A stretch of 64,000 bases of DNA from Clostridia bacterium (GTDB lineage Bacteria > Bacillota > Clostridia > Oscillospirales > Acutalibacteraceae), in the NCBI GenBank assembly GCA_017513195.1, contig JAFXGM010000024.1, forward strand, positions 124,001-188,000. The letters run 5' to 3'. The notes beneath the pieces were generated by a model that searched no databases, was not told the DNA's origin, and was given only the letters and a program-made list of their open reading frames with translations. Below, piece after piece: positions 55,162-63,752 of this stretch. Numbering within the stretch: position 1 is the first letter of the stretch; every line of letters begins with the position of its first letter. Made by a program: the position numbers and the translations under genes.

Positions 55162-56976
55162 ATGTTTGAAAAAACACCTGTGCAGGAAAAATCTTTTAAA
55201 GGCTTTTTAAAAAGATTGGCACTGCGACTTAAAGAACATCCGCACGTCTTTGCGTTTATAAGGTTTTTTATAGTTGCTTTAAGAAAATTCCGCCGCAAGT
55301 TAAATCGACTTGTCGGCGGCTTTGCTGTGCGTTATAGAATAAGTGGTCGCCGTAGAAAAAGAGAAAAGGCTACCGTATTTAACAAAAATGTAAAGTTTAG
55401 TATTGTTGTGCCGCTATATAACACGCCCATTAAGTTTTTGCGTGAAATGATTAAGTCAGTGCAAAATCAAACGTATGCCAACTGGCAGTTGTGTATGGCT
55501 GATGGTAGCGATAGCGAACACAGCTATGTAGGCGAGTATGTGCAAAGCGTAGCAGATGATAGAATTTGCTATAAAAAATTAGAAAAGAATATGGGCATTG
55601 CCGATAACACTAATGCTTGCATAGAAATGGCCAGTGGCGATTTTATAGCGCTTTTTGATCATGATGATCTGCTTCATCCGTCGGCGCTGTTTGAAATGGC
55701 AAAGGCAATAGATGAGGGTGCTGATTTTGTATATACCGATGAAGTTACCTTTGTCGGCAGAACCTCTAATATAACAATTTATAATTTTAAACCCGACTAT
55801 TCGCCTGACACTTTGCGTTCATATAATTATATATGTCATTTAACGGCTTTTAGCAAAGAATTGCTAAATAAGGTTGGCGGATTTAACCGAGATTATGACG
55901 GCAGTCAGGACTATGATTTGATTTTGCGACTTACCGAAAAGGCGAAAAATATAGTGCATATACCCAAAGCGCTTTATTTTTGGCGCTCTCATAAAGCGTC
56001 GGTGGCATCCGACGTATCGGCGAAGCCCTATGTTGTAGAAAGCGCTAAGCGCGCGCTTGTATCCCATATTGAAAGATTAGGTTTATCCGGCAGGGTAGAG
56101 GATGCAACAGTACCTACAACCTACAAAATTCAGTATGACATTATAGGCGAACCGTTGGTTTCGATTATAATACCAAATAAAGATCATACTGACGACCTTG
56201 AAAAATGTTTGAGTTCGGTATATGAAAAATCGACATATAAAAACTTTGAGGTTATTGTTGTTGAAAACAACAGTACCGAGCCCGAAACCTTTGAGTATTA
56301 TAAAACGGCGCAAAGCAAGTATAGTAATTTAAGGGTTATTACTTGGGAAAGTGGTTTTAATTATTCGGCAATAAATAATTTTGCTGTAGAACAAGCAAGT
56401 GGAGATTATATTTTATTGCTCAATAATGACATAGAGGTTATAACTTCTGATTGGATTGAGCAGATGCTTATGTTTGCTCAGCGCAAGGATGTAGGTGCGG
56501 TTGGCGCAAAGCTTTACTACGATGATGACACAATTCAACATGCGGGCGTAATAGTTGGTCTTGGCGGTGTGGCCGGTCACTCTCATAAAGGCTTTGCAAG
56601 AGATAATCCCGGATATATGGCAAGAGCTAGCATAGCCCAAAATTTAAGTGCTTGTACGGCAGCATGCCTTATGATAAGAAAAGATGTGTATAATGAGGTT
56701 GGTGGTCTTGACGAAGGTTATGCCGTTGCGTTTAATGATATTGATTTTTGTATGAAAATTCGCGACTTCGGGTACTTGATTGTGTTTACACCGTTTGCAG
56801 AGTTTTATCATTATGAATCCAAAAGCCGCGGTGATGAAGACACACCTGAAAAGCGAGCACGTTTTAACGGTGAAATATTCCGTTTCCAAGAGCGATGGGG
56901 AAAAGAACTAAAAGCAGGTGACCCATATTACAATCCAAATCTAACGCTTGATAGTGAAGATTTTACATTAAGATAA
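55162..56976 (+). CDS. Glycosyltransferase with two GT2 domains
   Basis: 604 residues. About 70 basic N-terminal residues are followed by GT2 domain 1 (about 75-330: KFSIVVPLYNTPIKFLREMI; FDHDDLLHPSALFEM with DxD-like DHDD) and domain 2 (about 330-570: SIIIPNKDHTDDLEKCLSS; LLLNNDIEVITSDWIEQML; AFNDIDFCMKIRD). Such dual transferases assemble rhamnan-like or other repeating surface glycans. Co-transcription with the exporter suggests it builds the polymer that is exported. No predicted membrane segment. Confidence 0.92.
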   Translation: MFEKTPVQEKSFKGFLKRLALRLKEHPHVFAFIRFFIVALRKFRRKLNRLVGGFAVRYRISGRRRKREKATVFNKNVKFSIVVPLYNTPIKFLREMIKSVQNQTYANWQLCMADGSDSEHSYVGEYVQSVADDRICYKKLEKNMGIADNTNACIEMASGDFIALFDHDDLLHPSALFEMAKAIDEGADFVYTDEVTFVGRTSNITIYNFKPDYSPDTLRSYNYICHLTAFSKELLNKVGGFNRDYDGSQDYDLILRLTEKAKNIVHIPKALYFWRSHKASVASDVSAKPYVVESAKRALVSHIERLGLSGRVEDATVPTTYKIQYDIIGEPLVSIIIPNKDHTDDLEKCLSSVYEKSTYKNFEVIVVENNSTEPETFEYYKTAQSKYSNLRVITWESGFNYSAINNFAVEQASGDYILLLNNDIEVITSDWIEQMLMFAQRKDVGAVGAKLYYDDDTIQHAGVIVGLGGVAGHSHKGFARDNPGYMARASIAQNLSACTAACLMIRKDVYNEVGGLDEGYAVAFNDIDFCMKIRDFGYLIVFTPFAEFYHYESKSRGDEDTPEKRARFNGEIFRFQERWGKELKAGDPYYNPNLTLDSEDFTLR

Positions 56977-56981
56977 TATTT

Positions 56982-57014
56982 AAAGGATGCTGTCTTTTGC
57001 GACAAGCATCTTTT
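56982..57014 (+). terminator. Terminator of polysaccharide operon
   Basis: AAAGGATGC-TGTC-(6 nt)-GACA-A-GCATCTTTT, with a one-base bulge. Confidence 0.75.
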
Positions 57015-57077
57015 AAATTCACTATATTGTTAAAAAAATAACAATAAAATTTACCGGGAAAAAGAAATTTTTAAAAA

Positions 57078-57099
57078 GTTTGTTTATTTTTTAACAAAC
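57078..57099. promoter_or_regulatory. Inverted repeat upstream of the serC promoter
   Basis: GTTTGTT-(8 nt)-AACAAAC ends three bases before the -35 box. It could be a regulator site or a weak terminator loop. Confidence 0.45.
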
Positions 57100-57102
57100 C
57101 TA

Positions 57103-57131
57103 TTGACATTGAATATACTGTAATGTATAAT
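57103..57131 (+). promoter_or_regulatory. Consensus promoter of serC-serA
   Basis: TTGACA (57103-57108), 17-bp spacer, TATAAT (57126-57131). The leader is about 40 bases with a small GGGA/TCCC hairpin (57144-57158) and a GGAGG site. Confidence 0.87.
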
Positions 57132-57178
57132 AGTGAGCAAATTCGGGAAAACAAGTCCCAATATGGAGGTTTTATATT

Positions 57179-58261
57179 ATGGCAAGAGTTTATAATTTTA
57201 GTGCAGGTCCTTCAATGCTACCTGAAGACGTACTTAAGACTGCTGCGGCAGAGATGTTAGAATACGGTAATAGCGGTCAATCGGTTATGGAGATGTCACA
57301 CCGATCAAAAGAGTATCAGGCAATATTTGATGAAGCTGAGGCTAATTTGCGTGAGATTATGAATATTCCTGATAATTATAAGGTGCTGTTCTTGCAGGGT
57401 GGTGCTTCCACTCAGTTTGCGATGATTCCGCTTAATCTTATGAATAAGAATAAAAAGGCCGACTTTATTATTACAGGTCAGTGGGCTAACAAGGCTTATA
57501 AAGAGGCAGCACGCTATGGTGAAGCACGTGCTGTTGCATCAAGTGCTGATAAGACCTATTCGTACATTCCAAAGACAACTGCAGCTGATTTTGACCCCGA
57601 GGCTGACTTTGTTCATATTTGTATGAATAATACCATTTACGGTACAAAGTATAACGAATTGCCCGATACAGGTGATGTTCCGCTTATTGCTGATATTTCA
57701 AGCTGTATTCTTTCAGAACCGATTGACGTAACAAAGTTTGGTATGCTTTATGCAGGCGCTCAAAAGAACGTTGCTCCTGCAGGTGTTACCATTGTAATTA
57801 TTCGTGAAGACCTTATTGGTAACGCTATGGATATTACACCTACAATGCTTAACTATGTAACGCACGCCGAAAACGGCTCTATGTTTAATACACCTCCTTG
57901 TTATACAATTTATATAGCAGGTCTTACGTTTAAATGGATTAAAAAGATGGGCGGACTTGAAGCAATAAAGGAAATGAACGTTAAGAAGGCTAAGGTTCTT
58001 TACGATTTTCTTGATAACAGCAAGCTCTTTAAGGGCACCGTTGTGTCAGAGGACCGTTCACTTATGAACGTACCTTTTGTTACGGGTAACGATGAGCTTG
58101 ACGCTAAGTTTGTAGCAGAATCTAAGGCGGCTGGCTTTGTAAACCTTAAGGGTCACCGTAGCGTTGGCGGTATGAGAGCGTCAATTTATAACGCAATGCC
58201 AATTGAAGGCGTAGAAAAACTTGTAGAGTTTATGAAGAAATTTGAAGAGGAGAACGCATAA
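57179..58261 (+). CDS. serC: Phosphoserine aminotransferase
   Basis: 360 residues. PLP enzyme converting 3-phosphohydroxypyruvate and glutamate to phosphoserine. RVYNFSAGPSMLPEDVL start, LFLQGGASTQFAM, DISSCILSEPIDV and YAGAQKNVAPAG with the PLP lysine near 195 are canonical. GGAGG ribosome site. Its stop overlaps the serA start by one base, giving coupled synthesis of two successive enzymes of the serine pathway. Confidence 0.97.
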   Translation: MARVYNFSAGPSMLPEDVLKTAAAEMLEYGNSGQSVMEMSHRSKEYQAIFDEAEANLREIMNIPDNYKVLFLQGGASTQFAMIPLNLMNKNKKADFIITGQWANKAYKEAARYGEARAVASSADKTYSYIPKTTAADFDPEADFVHICMNNTIYGTKYNELPDTGDVPLIADISSCILSEPIDVTKFGMLYAGAQKNVAPAGVTIVIIREDLIGNAMDITPTMLNYVTHAENGSMFNTPPCYTIYIAGLTFKWIKKMGGLEAIKEMNVKKAKVLYDFLDNSKLFKGTVVSEDRSLMNVPFVTGNDELDAKFVAESKAAGFVNLKGHRSVGGMRASIYNAMPIEGVEKLVEFMKKFEEENA

Positions 58262-59421
58262 TGTATAAGATTAAAACCTATAACAAAATCTCTAAAATCG
58301 GTCTTCAGGTTTTTGATGACAAATATACCGTAGGTGATGAGGTTGATAATGCTGATGGCGCGATTGTGCGTTCGGCAGCTCTTCACGATACTGAATTTCC
58401 TGTAACACTTAAGGCAATTGCTCGCGCCGGTGCAGGTACTAATAATATTCCGATTGACCGTTGCAGTGAACAGGGTATAGTTGTGTTTAATACACCCGGT
58501 GCTAATGCAAATGCCGTTAAAGAGCTTGTGCTTGCAGGTATGCTTATATCATCTCGTCGTGTTATTCCTGCAATTGAGTGGGCAAAAACTCTTAAAGGTG
58601 AGGGCGACGCAGTAGGAAAGCTTGTAGAAAAAGGCAAAGGAGCATTTGCTGGCCCTGAGCTTAAGGGTAAGACCTTGGGTATTATAGGTCTTGGTGCAAT
58701 AGGTGTTATGGTAGCGAATGCCGCTAATCACCTTGGTATGACCGTTTACGGTTATGACCCATATCTTTCTGTAAACTCTGCTTGGAACCTTAACCACAAT
58801 GCAGTTCATATTTACGATATTAACGAAATCTACAAGAAATGTGATTATATTAGCGTTCACGTGCCGCTACTCGACAGCACAAAAAATATGATTAATGCTG
58901 ATGCCATTGCTATGATGAAGGAGGGGGTAAGAATCCTTAACTTCTCACGTGCAGCCTTGGTTAATTCGGATGATATGCTCAAAGCACTTGAAAACGGTAA
59001 GGTAGCAGCATACGTTACCGACTTTCCAACAGAAGAAATGCTTTGTGTTGATGGTGTTATTGCAATTCCTCACCTGGGTGCATCTACACCTGAGTCTGAA
59101 GATAACTGCGCTGATATGGCAGCCCGTCAGCTTGTTGATTATATTGAAAATGGTAATATCGTTAACTCGGTTAATATGCCTGCAATTACGATGCCAAGAA
59201 GTGGTAAGCACCGTGTGTGCGTAATCCATAAGAACATACCTAATATGCTTACTGCAATTACCGGTATTGTTGCTGAAAACAACGTTAACATTGAAAATAT
59301 GCTTAACAAATCACGTGGCGACTACGCATATACCATGATTGACGTTAGCGTTGATGACACTGCAGCAGTAGAAGAAAGAATTGCTGCGATTGATGGCGTA
59401 ATAAGAGTACGCGTTATCTAA
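58261..59421 (+). CDS. serA: D-3-phosphoglycerate dehydrogenase
   Basis: 386 residues. Oxidises 3-phosphoglycerate with NAD, the entry to serine synthesis. Catalytic-domain ARAGAGTNNIP, NAD-binding LGIIGLGAIGV, KCDYISVHVPL, LNFSRAALV and IPHLGASTPESE are clear; an ACT domain fills about 320-386 (CVIHKNIPNMLTAITGIVAE). It is shorter than the 525-residue type, with a usual three-domain 380-410 residue form. The final serB is not in this window. Confidence 0.96.
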   Translation: MYKIKTYNKISKIGLQVFDDKYTVGDEVDNADGAIVRSAALHDTEFPVTLKAIARAGAGTNNIPIDRCSEQGIVVFNTPGANANAVKELVLAGMLISSRRVIPAIEWAKTLKGEGDAVGKLVEKGKGAFAGPELKGKTLGIIGLGAIGVMVANAANHLGMTVYGYDPYLSVNSAWNLNHNAVHIYDINEIYKKCDYISVHVPLLDSTKNMINADAIAMMKEGVRILNFSRAALVNSDDMLKALENGKVAAYVTDFPTEEMLCVDGVIAIPHLGASTPESEDNCADMAARQLVDYIENGNIVNSVNMPAITMPRSGKHRVCVIHKNIPNMLTAITGIVAENNVNIENMLNKSRGDYAYTMIDVSVDDTAAVEERIAAIDGVIRVRVI

Positions 59422-59437
59422 TTAAATATTTGTAATG

Positions 59438-59475
59438 AAAAACACCTGCTTAAACCGAAGCAGGTGTTTTTGTTT
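59438..59475. terminator. Bidirectional terminator after serA
   Basis: AAAAACACCTGCTT-(6 nt)-AAGCAGGTGTTTTT, serving serA and the opposing glycosyltransferase gene. Confidence 0.88.
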
Positions 59476-60938
59476 TAGGTTTTCGTTGTGTAATTGTCTT
59501 TAAGTGGTCCGCCCTTGCGAATATCTTCAATCTTTACGCTTGAAGTGTGGGGGATTGCTTTCCACTCGACCTTTTTAAATAATGCGACAAGTAATGAGAA
59601 TTTACCGATAAGATCAAAAATTGGGAATGTAATACAGTACCAAACCTTTTTGAAAAGCGGTATATGCTCAATGTGCTTGCGTTCGATAAAGTAAATATAA
59701 ACTGCTGAAAATATATTCTTAAAGTAACTTACAAGTGAAGCATAGAAAGCGGAAAGTGTCATAATGCCGATTACAGCGCCTGTACCGTGATTTGCACTAA
59801 TGAATTTAAGTCCGTCAATAACCGGTGTGCCAAACACGCCAACCTTGAAGAAATCAAAATTATAACACTGCCAACCGATAAGAATAAGTGATAGAACTAA
59901 GTAATATTTTACTATTCTTTTAAACAAAATTAAAAGTGCACGTGGATAAACTACCGACAACATATCAAGACTCATAAAACGGAGTCTAATATTGTTGAAT
60001 AACTTTTTCCACCAAGGTGCATTTTTACATTCGCGATTTGCGGCACCCCCGGTTACAAAGATGTGTTTTAGTAATTGTGGTCCCGTTTCGGCAAGTGCCT
60101 GTAGATGGCCTTTTGACCAACGAACACGTTGACGCCAAGCAATTTTCATATCTACGGGTTGTTCGTCATAAAACTCGGCATCGTTATTGTATGAAATTTG
60201 ATATCCTTGTGCTACCGCATCGGCGCAAAATGCGCGGTCTTCTGTAAGAGATACATAATTCCAGCCGTCTTTGATAAGCTCGTGCGCAAATAAAAATCCG
60301 GTACCTTGAATACGTGTAGCTAAATGGAACAATGAACGTGCGCGATGCTCGTTACGTATTGTGCGAAGCCAGTGCACGCCGTAGGATGCTGAAATCCAGT
60401 TGTCGCCAAAGTTTTTGGTGTTGCGGTATGATGTTATAATTTTTTGACCGGCATCAAATGATTCGTTCATACGGGTGATATAGTCCTCTTTTAAAAGGTT
60501 GTCCGCATCAAAAATGAAATAACCTTCGAAGCTGTCAATGCCGTAATCACGTCTGATGTTTTCGACCAAGAACTGCAATGCATAGCCTTTGGTGCGATGA
60601 TCTGGGTCAAAACGCTCATAGCAAATAGCACCAAGCTCGCGTGCGATTTTTGCAGTATTGTCGGTACAGTTATCGGCAACTACAAAAACTGTTACAAGCT
60701 CACTAGGGTAATCTTGCTTGTTTATACTGTCGACAAGATTGCCTATAACCGTTTCTTCATTTCGGGCTGCAACAAGTATTGCGTACTTGTGATTTTGTTT
60801 TGCCTCCTTGAATTTTCTTGTGAAGAAAATACCGGTTATTTTATAAATGATCTTGTATTTTAGCAGATAGCCGATAGAGTCTGATACAACGTCAATAACA
60901 TCTCTGATAATCAGTAAAATTTTCATTAAAGTTTTCAT
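59475..60938 (-). CDS. Membrane-bound GT2 glycosyltransferase
   Basis: 487 residues counted from the ATG at 60938 (a GTG at 60947 touches the -10 box). One hydrophobic N-terminal region, a GT2 domain with ILVAARNEETVIGNLVDSI, FDADN (DxD), SLTEDRAFCA (catalytic TED) and RQRVRWSKG (Q-x-x-R-W), then three or so C-terminal membrane segments. The motif set is of processive synthases such as cellulose or hyaluronan synthase, but the product is unknown. It stands alone. Confidence 0.88.
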   Translation of the reverse strand: MKTLMKILLIIRDVIDVVSDSIGYLLKYKIIYKITGIFFTRKFKEAKQNHKYAILVAARNEETVIGNLVDSINKQDYPSELVTVFVVADNCTDNTAKIARELGAICYERFDPDHRTKGYALQFLVENIRRDYGIDSFEGYFIFDADNLLKEDYITRMNESFDAGQKIITSYRNTKNFGDNWISASYGVHWLRTIRNEHRARSLFHLATRIQGTGFLFAHELIKDGWNYVSLTEDRAFCADAVAQGYQISYNNDAEFYDEQPVDMKIAWRQRVRWSKGHLQALAETGPQLLKHIFVTGGAANRECKNAPWWKKLFNNIRLRFMSLDMLSVVYPRALLILFKRIVKYYLVLSLILIGWQCYNFDFFKVGVFGTPVIDGLKFISANHGTGAVIGIMTLSAFYASLVSYFKNIFSAVYIYFIERKHIEHIPLFKKVWYCITFPIFDLIGKFSLLVALFKKVEWKAIPHTSSVKIEDIRKGGPLKDNYTTKT

Positions 60939-60947
60939 AGCCAGCAC

Positions 60948-60976
60948 ATTATATCACCAAACGACAAAAAAATCAA
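60948..60976 (-). promoter_or_regulatory. Promoter of the membrane glycosyltransferase
   Basis: On the minus strand TTGATT (60976-60971), 17-bp spacer, TATAAT (60953-60948) with TG at -15. Expected RNA start about 60941, three bases from the ATG at 60938. Confidence 0.65.
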
Positions 60977-61016
60977 TAGAATTAAATTTTAAGAAACAAT
61001 TAAGGCTATATTTTGC

Positions 61017-61045
61017 TTGTAATTTTATTAGTAATGTTATATAAT
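61017..61045 (+). promoter_or_regulatory. Probable promoter of the site-2 protease/scpAB operon
   Basis: TTGTAA (61017-61022), 17-bp spacer, TATAAT (61040-61045), in AT-rich sequence. Confidence 0.5.
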
Positions 61046-61080
61046 AAATTGAATAATTATTTAGATTGGAGTGTTAGTGC

Positions 61081-61779
61081 TTGTTACTAGACGCTATTAC
61101 AAATAAATACCCGTTATCTGAAATAATAATGATGATATTGTCGGCGGCAGTGGTTGTATTACTTACTTTACCGGTACACGAATGGGCTCATGGATTTGTA
61201 TCAACAAAGCTTGGTGACCCAACACCACGCATGCAGGGAAGGCTGACCCTTAACCCGCTAGCGCATATTGATTGGATTGGTGCTTTATGTATATTGCTTG
61301 TAGGTATTGGTTGGGCTAAGCCTGTACAGGTTAACGCGAGATATTATAAGTATCCTAAGTGGGGTATGGCGCTTGTAGCTTTAGCAGGACCACTTTCCAA
61401 TTTGATAGTTGCGTTTTTATTTTTGTTTTTATATGGCTTGATAGTTACAATTTTTATTGCTACGGAAATATATTGGGACTATATTGCTTTAATAAGTGTA
61501 ATGGAATATTTCTTTGGAACAGTTGCTATGATAAACGTATATCTTGCGGTGTTTAATCTAATACCGGTGCCACCGTTTGATGGTTCAAGAATACTGTTTA
61601 CATTCTTGCCGCAAAAATATTATTTTAAAATTATGCGATACGAACAAATTATTTTTATCGGCGTTTTTGCGTTGCTGTGCAGTGGCGTTTTAGATCCGAT
61701 TATTAGTGGCATTGCGACTAATGTTTTTAATGAAATATCAAATATCGCATCACTGCCTTTTACCTTACTTGGAGTGTGA
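61081..61779 (+). CDS. Site-2 protease family (M50) membrane metalloprotease
   Basis: 232 residues starting at TTG, seven bases after GGAGTG. The metal motif LPVHEWAHGF (HEWAH at 33-37) lies in a membrane segment, and the third ligand is in NLIPVPPFDGSRI near 160. About six membrane segments, no PDZ domain. It belongs to the short M50 group found next to scpA in Firmicutes. Substrate unknown. Confidence 0.93.
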   Translation: MLLDAITNKYPLSEIIMMILSAAVVVLLTLPVHEWAHGFVSTKLGDPTPRMQGRLTLNPLAHIDWIGALCILLVGIGWAKPVQVNARYYKYPKWGMALVALAGPLSNLIVAFLFLFLYGLIVTIFIATEIYWDYIALISVMEYFFGTVAMINVYLAVFNLIPVPPFDGSRILFTFLPQKYYFKIMRYEQIIFIGVFALLCSGVLDPIISGIATNVFNEISNIASLPFTLLGV

Positions 61780-61783
61780 AATA

Positions 61784-62512
61784 ATGGAACAGACGGTTAC
61801 GCTGTCTTATAAAATAGAAAATTTTGAAGGCCCGCTTGATTTGCTTTTACAGCTTATAGCGCGCAACAAACTTAATATTTATGACATACAGTTGTCCGTG
61901 CTTATTGAGCAGTATCTTGAGCAGATGGAGGTATTTCGCTCTCAGGATATGGAAATATCAAGTGAGTTTTTAGAGATGGCATCACGCCTTATCTATATAA
62001 AAACTGTAAGCCTGCTACCTAAGCATGACGAGATTGTAAGGCTAAAGGAAGAGCTTACTGGCGAATTGCTTGAGTATCAGCTTTGTCGTGAAATGGCAGC
62101 AAAGCTTGGTAATATGACGAGTGGCTTTGACCGCTTTGTTCGTGTGCCTACAGAGTACGATTTTGATAAGACGTACGAGCTTGTTCACGATAGTGAAGTT
62201 ATGTATCAGTATTATCTTGCTGCGGTAGGTCGTGGACAGCGAAAATTACCACCGAGTGTTGCGCCGTTTACAAAAATTGTTGCAAAAAAAATAGTTTCGG
62301 TATCAACAAAGATAGTTTTTGTAATACGTAATCTTGTAAAAGGCGGCAAAAGTAAGCTGTCTTCGCTGTACAAAACAGCGCGCAGCCGTTCGGAACTTGT
62401 TGCAACGTTTTTGGCGGTGCTTGAGTTGTGTAAGGCAAACCGTGTTGAAATAACGGGAGATAGCGCTGATACAGCAGAAATCAAGATAGTTAAGGGGCAC
62501 AAAAGAGGATGA
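61784..62512 (+). CDS. scpA: Segregation and condensation protein A
   Basis: 242 residues from the ATG at 61784 behind GGAGTG; the frame is open from 61706 but that part lies in the protease gene. ScpA is the kleisin that links SMC heads. SYKIENFEGPLDLLLQLIAR, LNIYDIQLSVLIEQYLEQM and EFLEMASRLIYIKTVSLLP are canonical; the C-terminal winged helix ends TFLAVLELCKANRVEI. Overlaps scpB by four bases. Confidence 0.96.
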   Translation: MEQTVTLSYKIENFEGPLDLLLQLIARNKLNIYDIQLSVLIEQYLEQMEVFRSQDMEISSEFLEMASRLIYIKTVSLLPKHDEIVRLKEELTGELLEYQLCREMAAKLGNMTSGFDRFVRVPTEYDFDKTYELVHDSEVMYQYYLAAVGRGQRKLPPSVAPFTKIVAKKIVSVSTKIVFVIRNLVKGGKSKLSSLYKTARSRSELVATFLAVLELCKANRVEITGDSADTAEIKIVKGHKRG

Positions 62513-63093
62513 ACAAACAACAAACAATAGCGGCGCTTGAGGCGGTTTTATTTGCATCGGGCGATCCTATAAGCATAGACCGACTTTCTCAAACCTTTGA
62601 AATTAAGCCTGAGGAAATAGAAAAATATATTAAAGAGCTTGAAAAGCGTTATGATGAGCAGGGTAGCGGTTTTTACGTTGTAAGACTTGAAAACACATAC
62701 CAGCTTGTAACACGAGAGGATTATGCTCCATATATTAAAACGGCATTTGACATTAAGCGTCGAACACCGTTATCACCTGCGGCGCTTGAGGTTTTGGCAG
62801 TAATTGCGTACAATCAGCCTGTAACGCGTGCTTTTATAGAGCAGGTGCGAGGAGTTGACTGTTCGGGTGTAGTATCTACACTTATTGAAAAAGGTCTTAT
62901 TGAAGAAAGAGGAAGGCTTGAATTACCGGGTAGACCGCTTTTATATGGAACTACCAAGACGTTTTTACGTAGCTTTAGCTTAAACGATTTAAGCGATTTG
63001 CCGCCGTTACCAAAGGACAATCCGGAAGTAAACGATATAGGCGAGCAGTTGCAGATTAGTGAAGAAGAAATGACCAACGAGGAAGTGTCATAG
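62509..63093 (+). CDS. scpB: Segregation and condensation protein B
   Basis: 194 residues, partner of ScpA and SMC in chromosome condensation. Two winged helices: AALEAVLFASGDPISIDRLS and VLAVIAYNQPVTRAFIEQVR, followed by GRPLLYGTTKTFLRSFSLND and an acidic tail. It shares its stop with the next gene's GTG start. Confidence 0.96.
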   Translation: MNKQQTIAALEAVLFASGDPISIDRLSQTFEIKPEEIEKYIKELEKRYDEQGSGFYVVRLENTYQLVTREDYAPYIKTAFDIKRRTPLSPAALEVLAVIAYNQPVTRAFIEQVRGVDCSGVVSTLIEKGLIEERGRLELPGRPLLYGTTKTFLRSFSLNDLSDLPPLPKDNPEVNDIGEQLQISEEEMTNEEVS

Positions 63094-63752
63094 TGATAGC
63101 ACTGATTATTATAGGTGCGATAGTAGGACTTTTGTTGATTGCAATTTTTTTGCCGATTACAATAGATTTGTCTTATGACAGTGAATTTTTAATAAAAATT
63201 AAATATTCGGGAATAACTGTTTTTGATAACAAAAAAAGTGAAAAGAAGCAAAAAAATAAATATAAAAAGCAAAAAGTAACCAATGAAAAGTCTGCTAAAA
63301 CTAAAAAAGATAATTTCTTTATAAGAACCTATAAGCAAAAGGGTTTAATGGGAACAATTAAATATTTTAGTGCGATACTAAAGATCGTTCTAAAAAAGCT
63401 TATGTGGCTTTTAAAGAAATTTAAATTCAGACGGTTTAAATTTGACTTAACCGTGGCGACATCCGATGCCGCTGATACTGCAATAAAATATGGCGAGGTT
63501 TGCGCGGCAACCTATCCGGTGTTTGCATTAATACAATCGGTTGCGGATTTTAAGCCTAAAGATATAAACATTAGTGCCGATTTTGATAAATCAAAATGGG
63601 AGTTTAAATGTGCGGCTTTGGTTAAAACATCGGCTATAAACTGGATTATTGCCGGAATTTCGGTATTGATAGAAATATTTAAAATACAACGTAAGGAAAG
63701 TGAAGAAAATGAGCGAAAACAATCTAAAGACCGTAATGGACACAACACTTGA
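63093..63752 (+). CDS. DUF2953 membrane protein (YtfI-like)
   Basis: 219 residues from GTG. One N-terminal membrane segment (about 2-22), a Lys-rich stretch (KKSEKKQKNKYKKQKVTNEK), then a domain with FKFDLTVATSDAADTAIKYG typical of DUF2953. The pairing with ytfJ downstream is conserved in spore formers. Function unknown; possible sporulation role is inferred from context. Overlaps ytfJ by 44 bases. Confidence 0.87.
   Translation: MIALIIIGAIVGLLLIAIFLPITIDLSYDSEFLIKIKYSGITVFDNKKSEKKQKNKYKKQKVTNEKSAKTKKDNFFIRTYKQKGLMGTIKYFSAILKIVLKKLMWLLKKFKFRRFKFDLTVATSDAADTAIKYGEVCAATYPVFALIQSVADFKPKDINISADFDKSKWEFKCAALVKTSAINWIIAGISVLIEIFKIQRKESEENERKQSKDRNGHNT

Noticed and set aside
57132-57178. Riboswitch in the serC leader
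   Set aside because: The leader is about 40 bases with one tiny stem, too short for any known aptamer.
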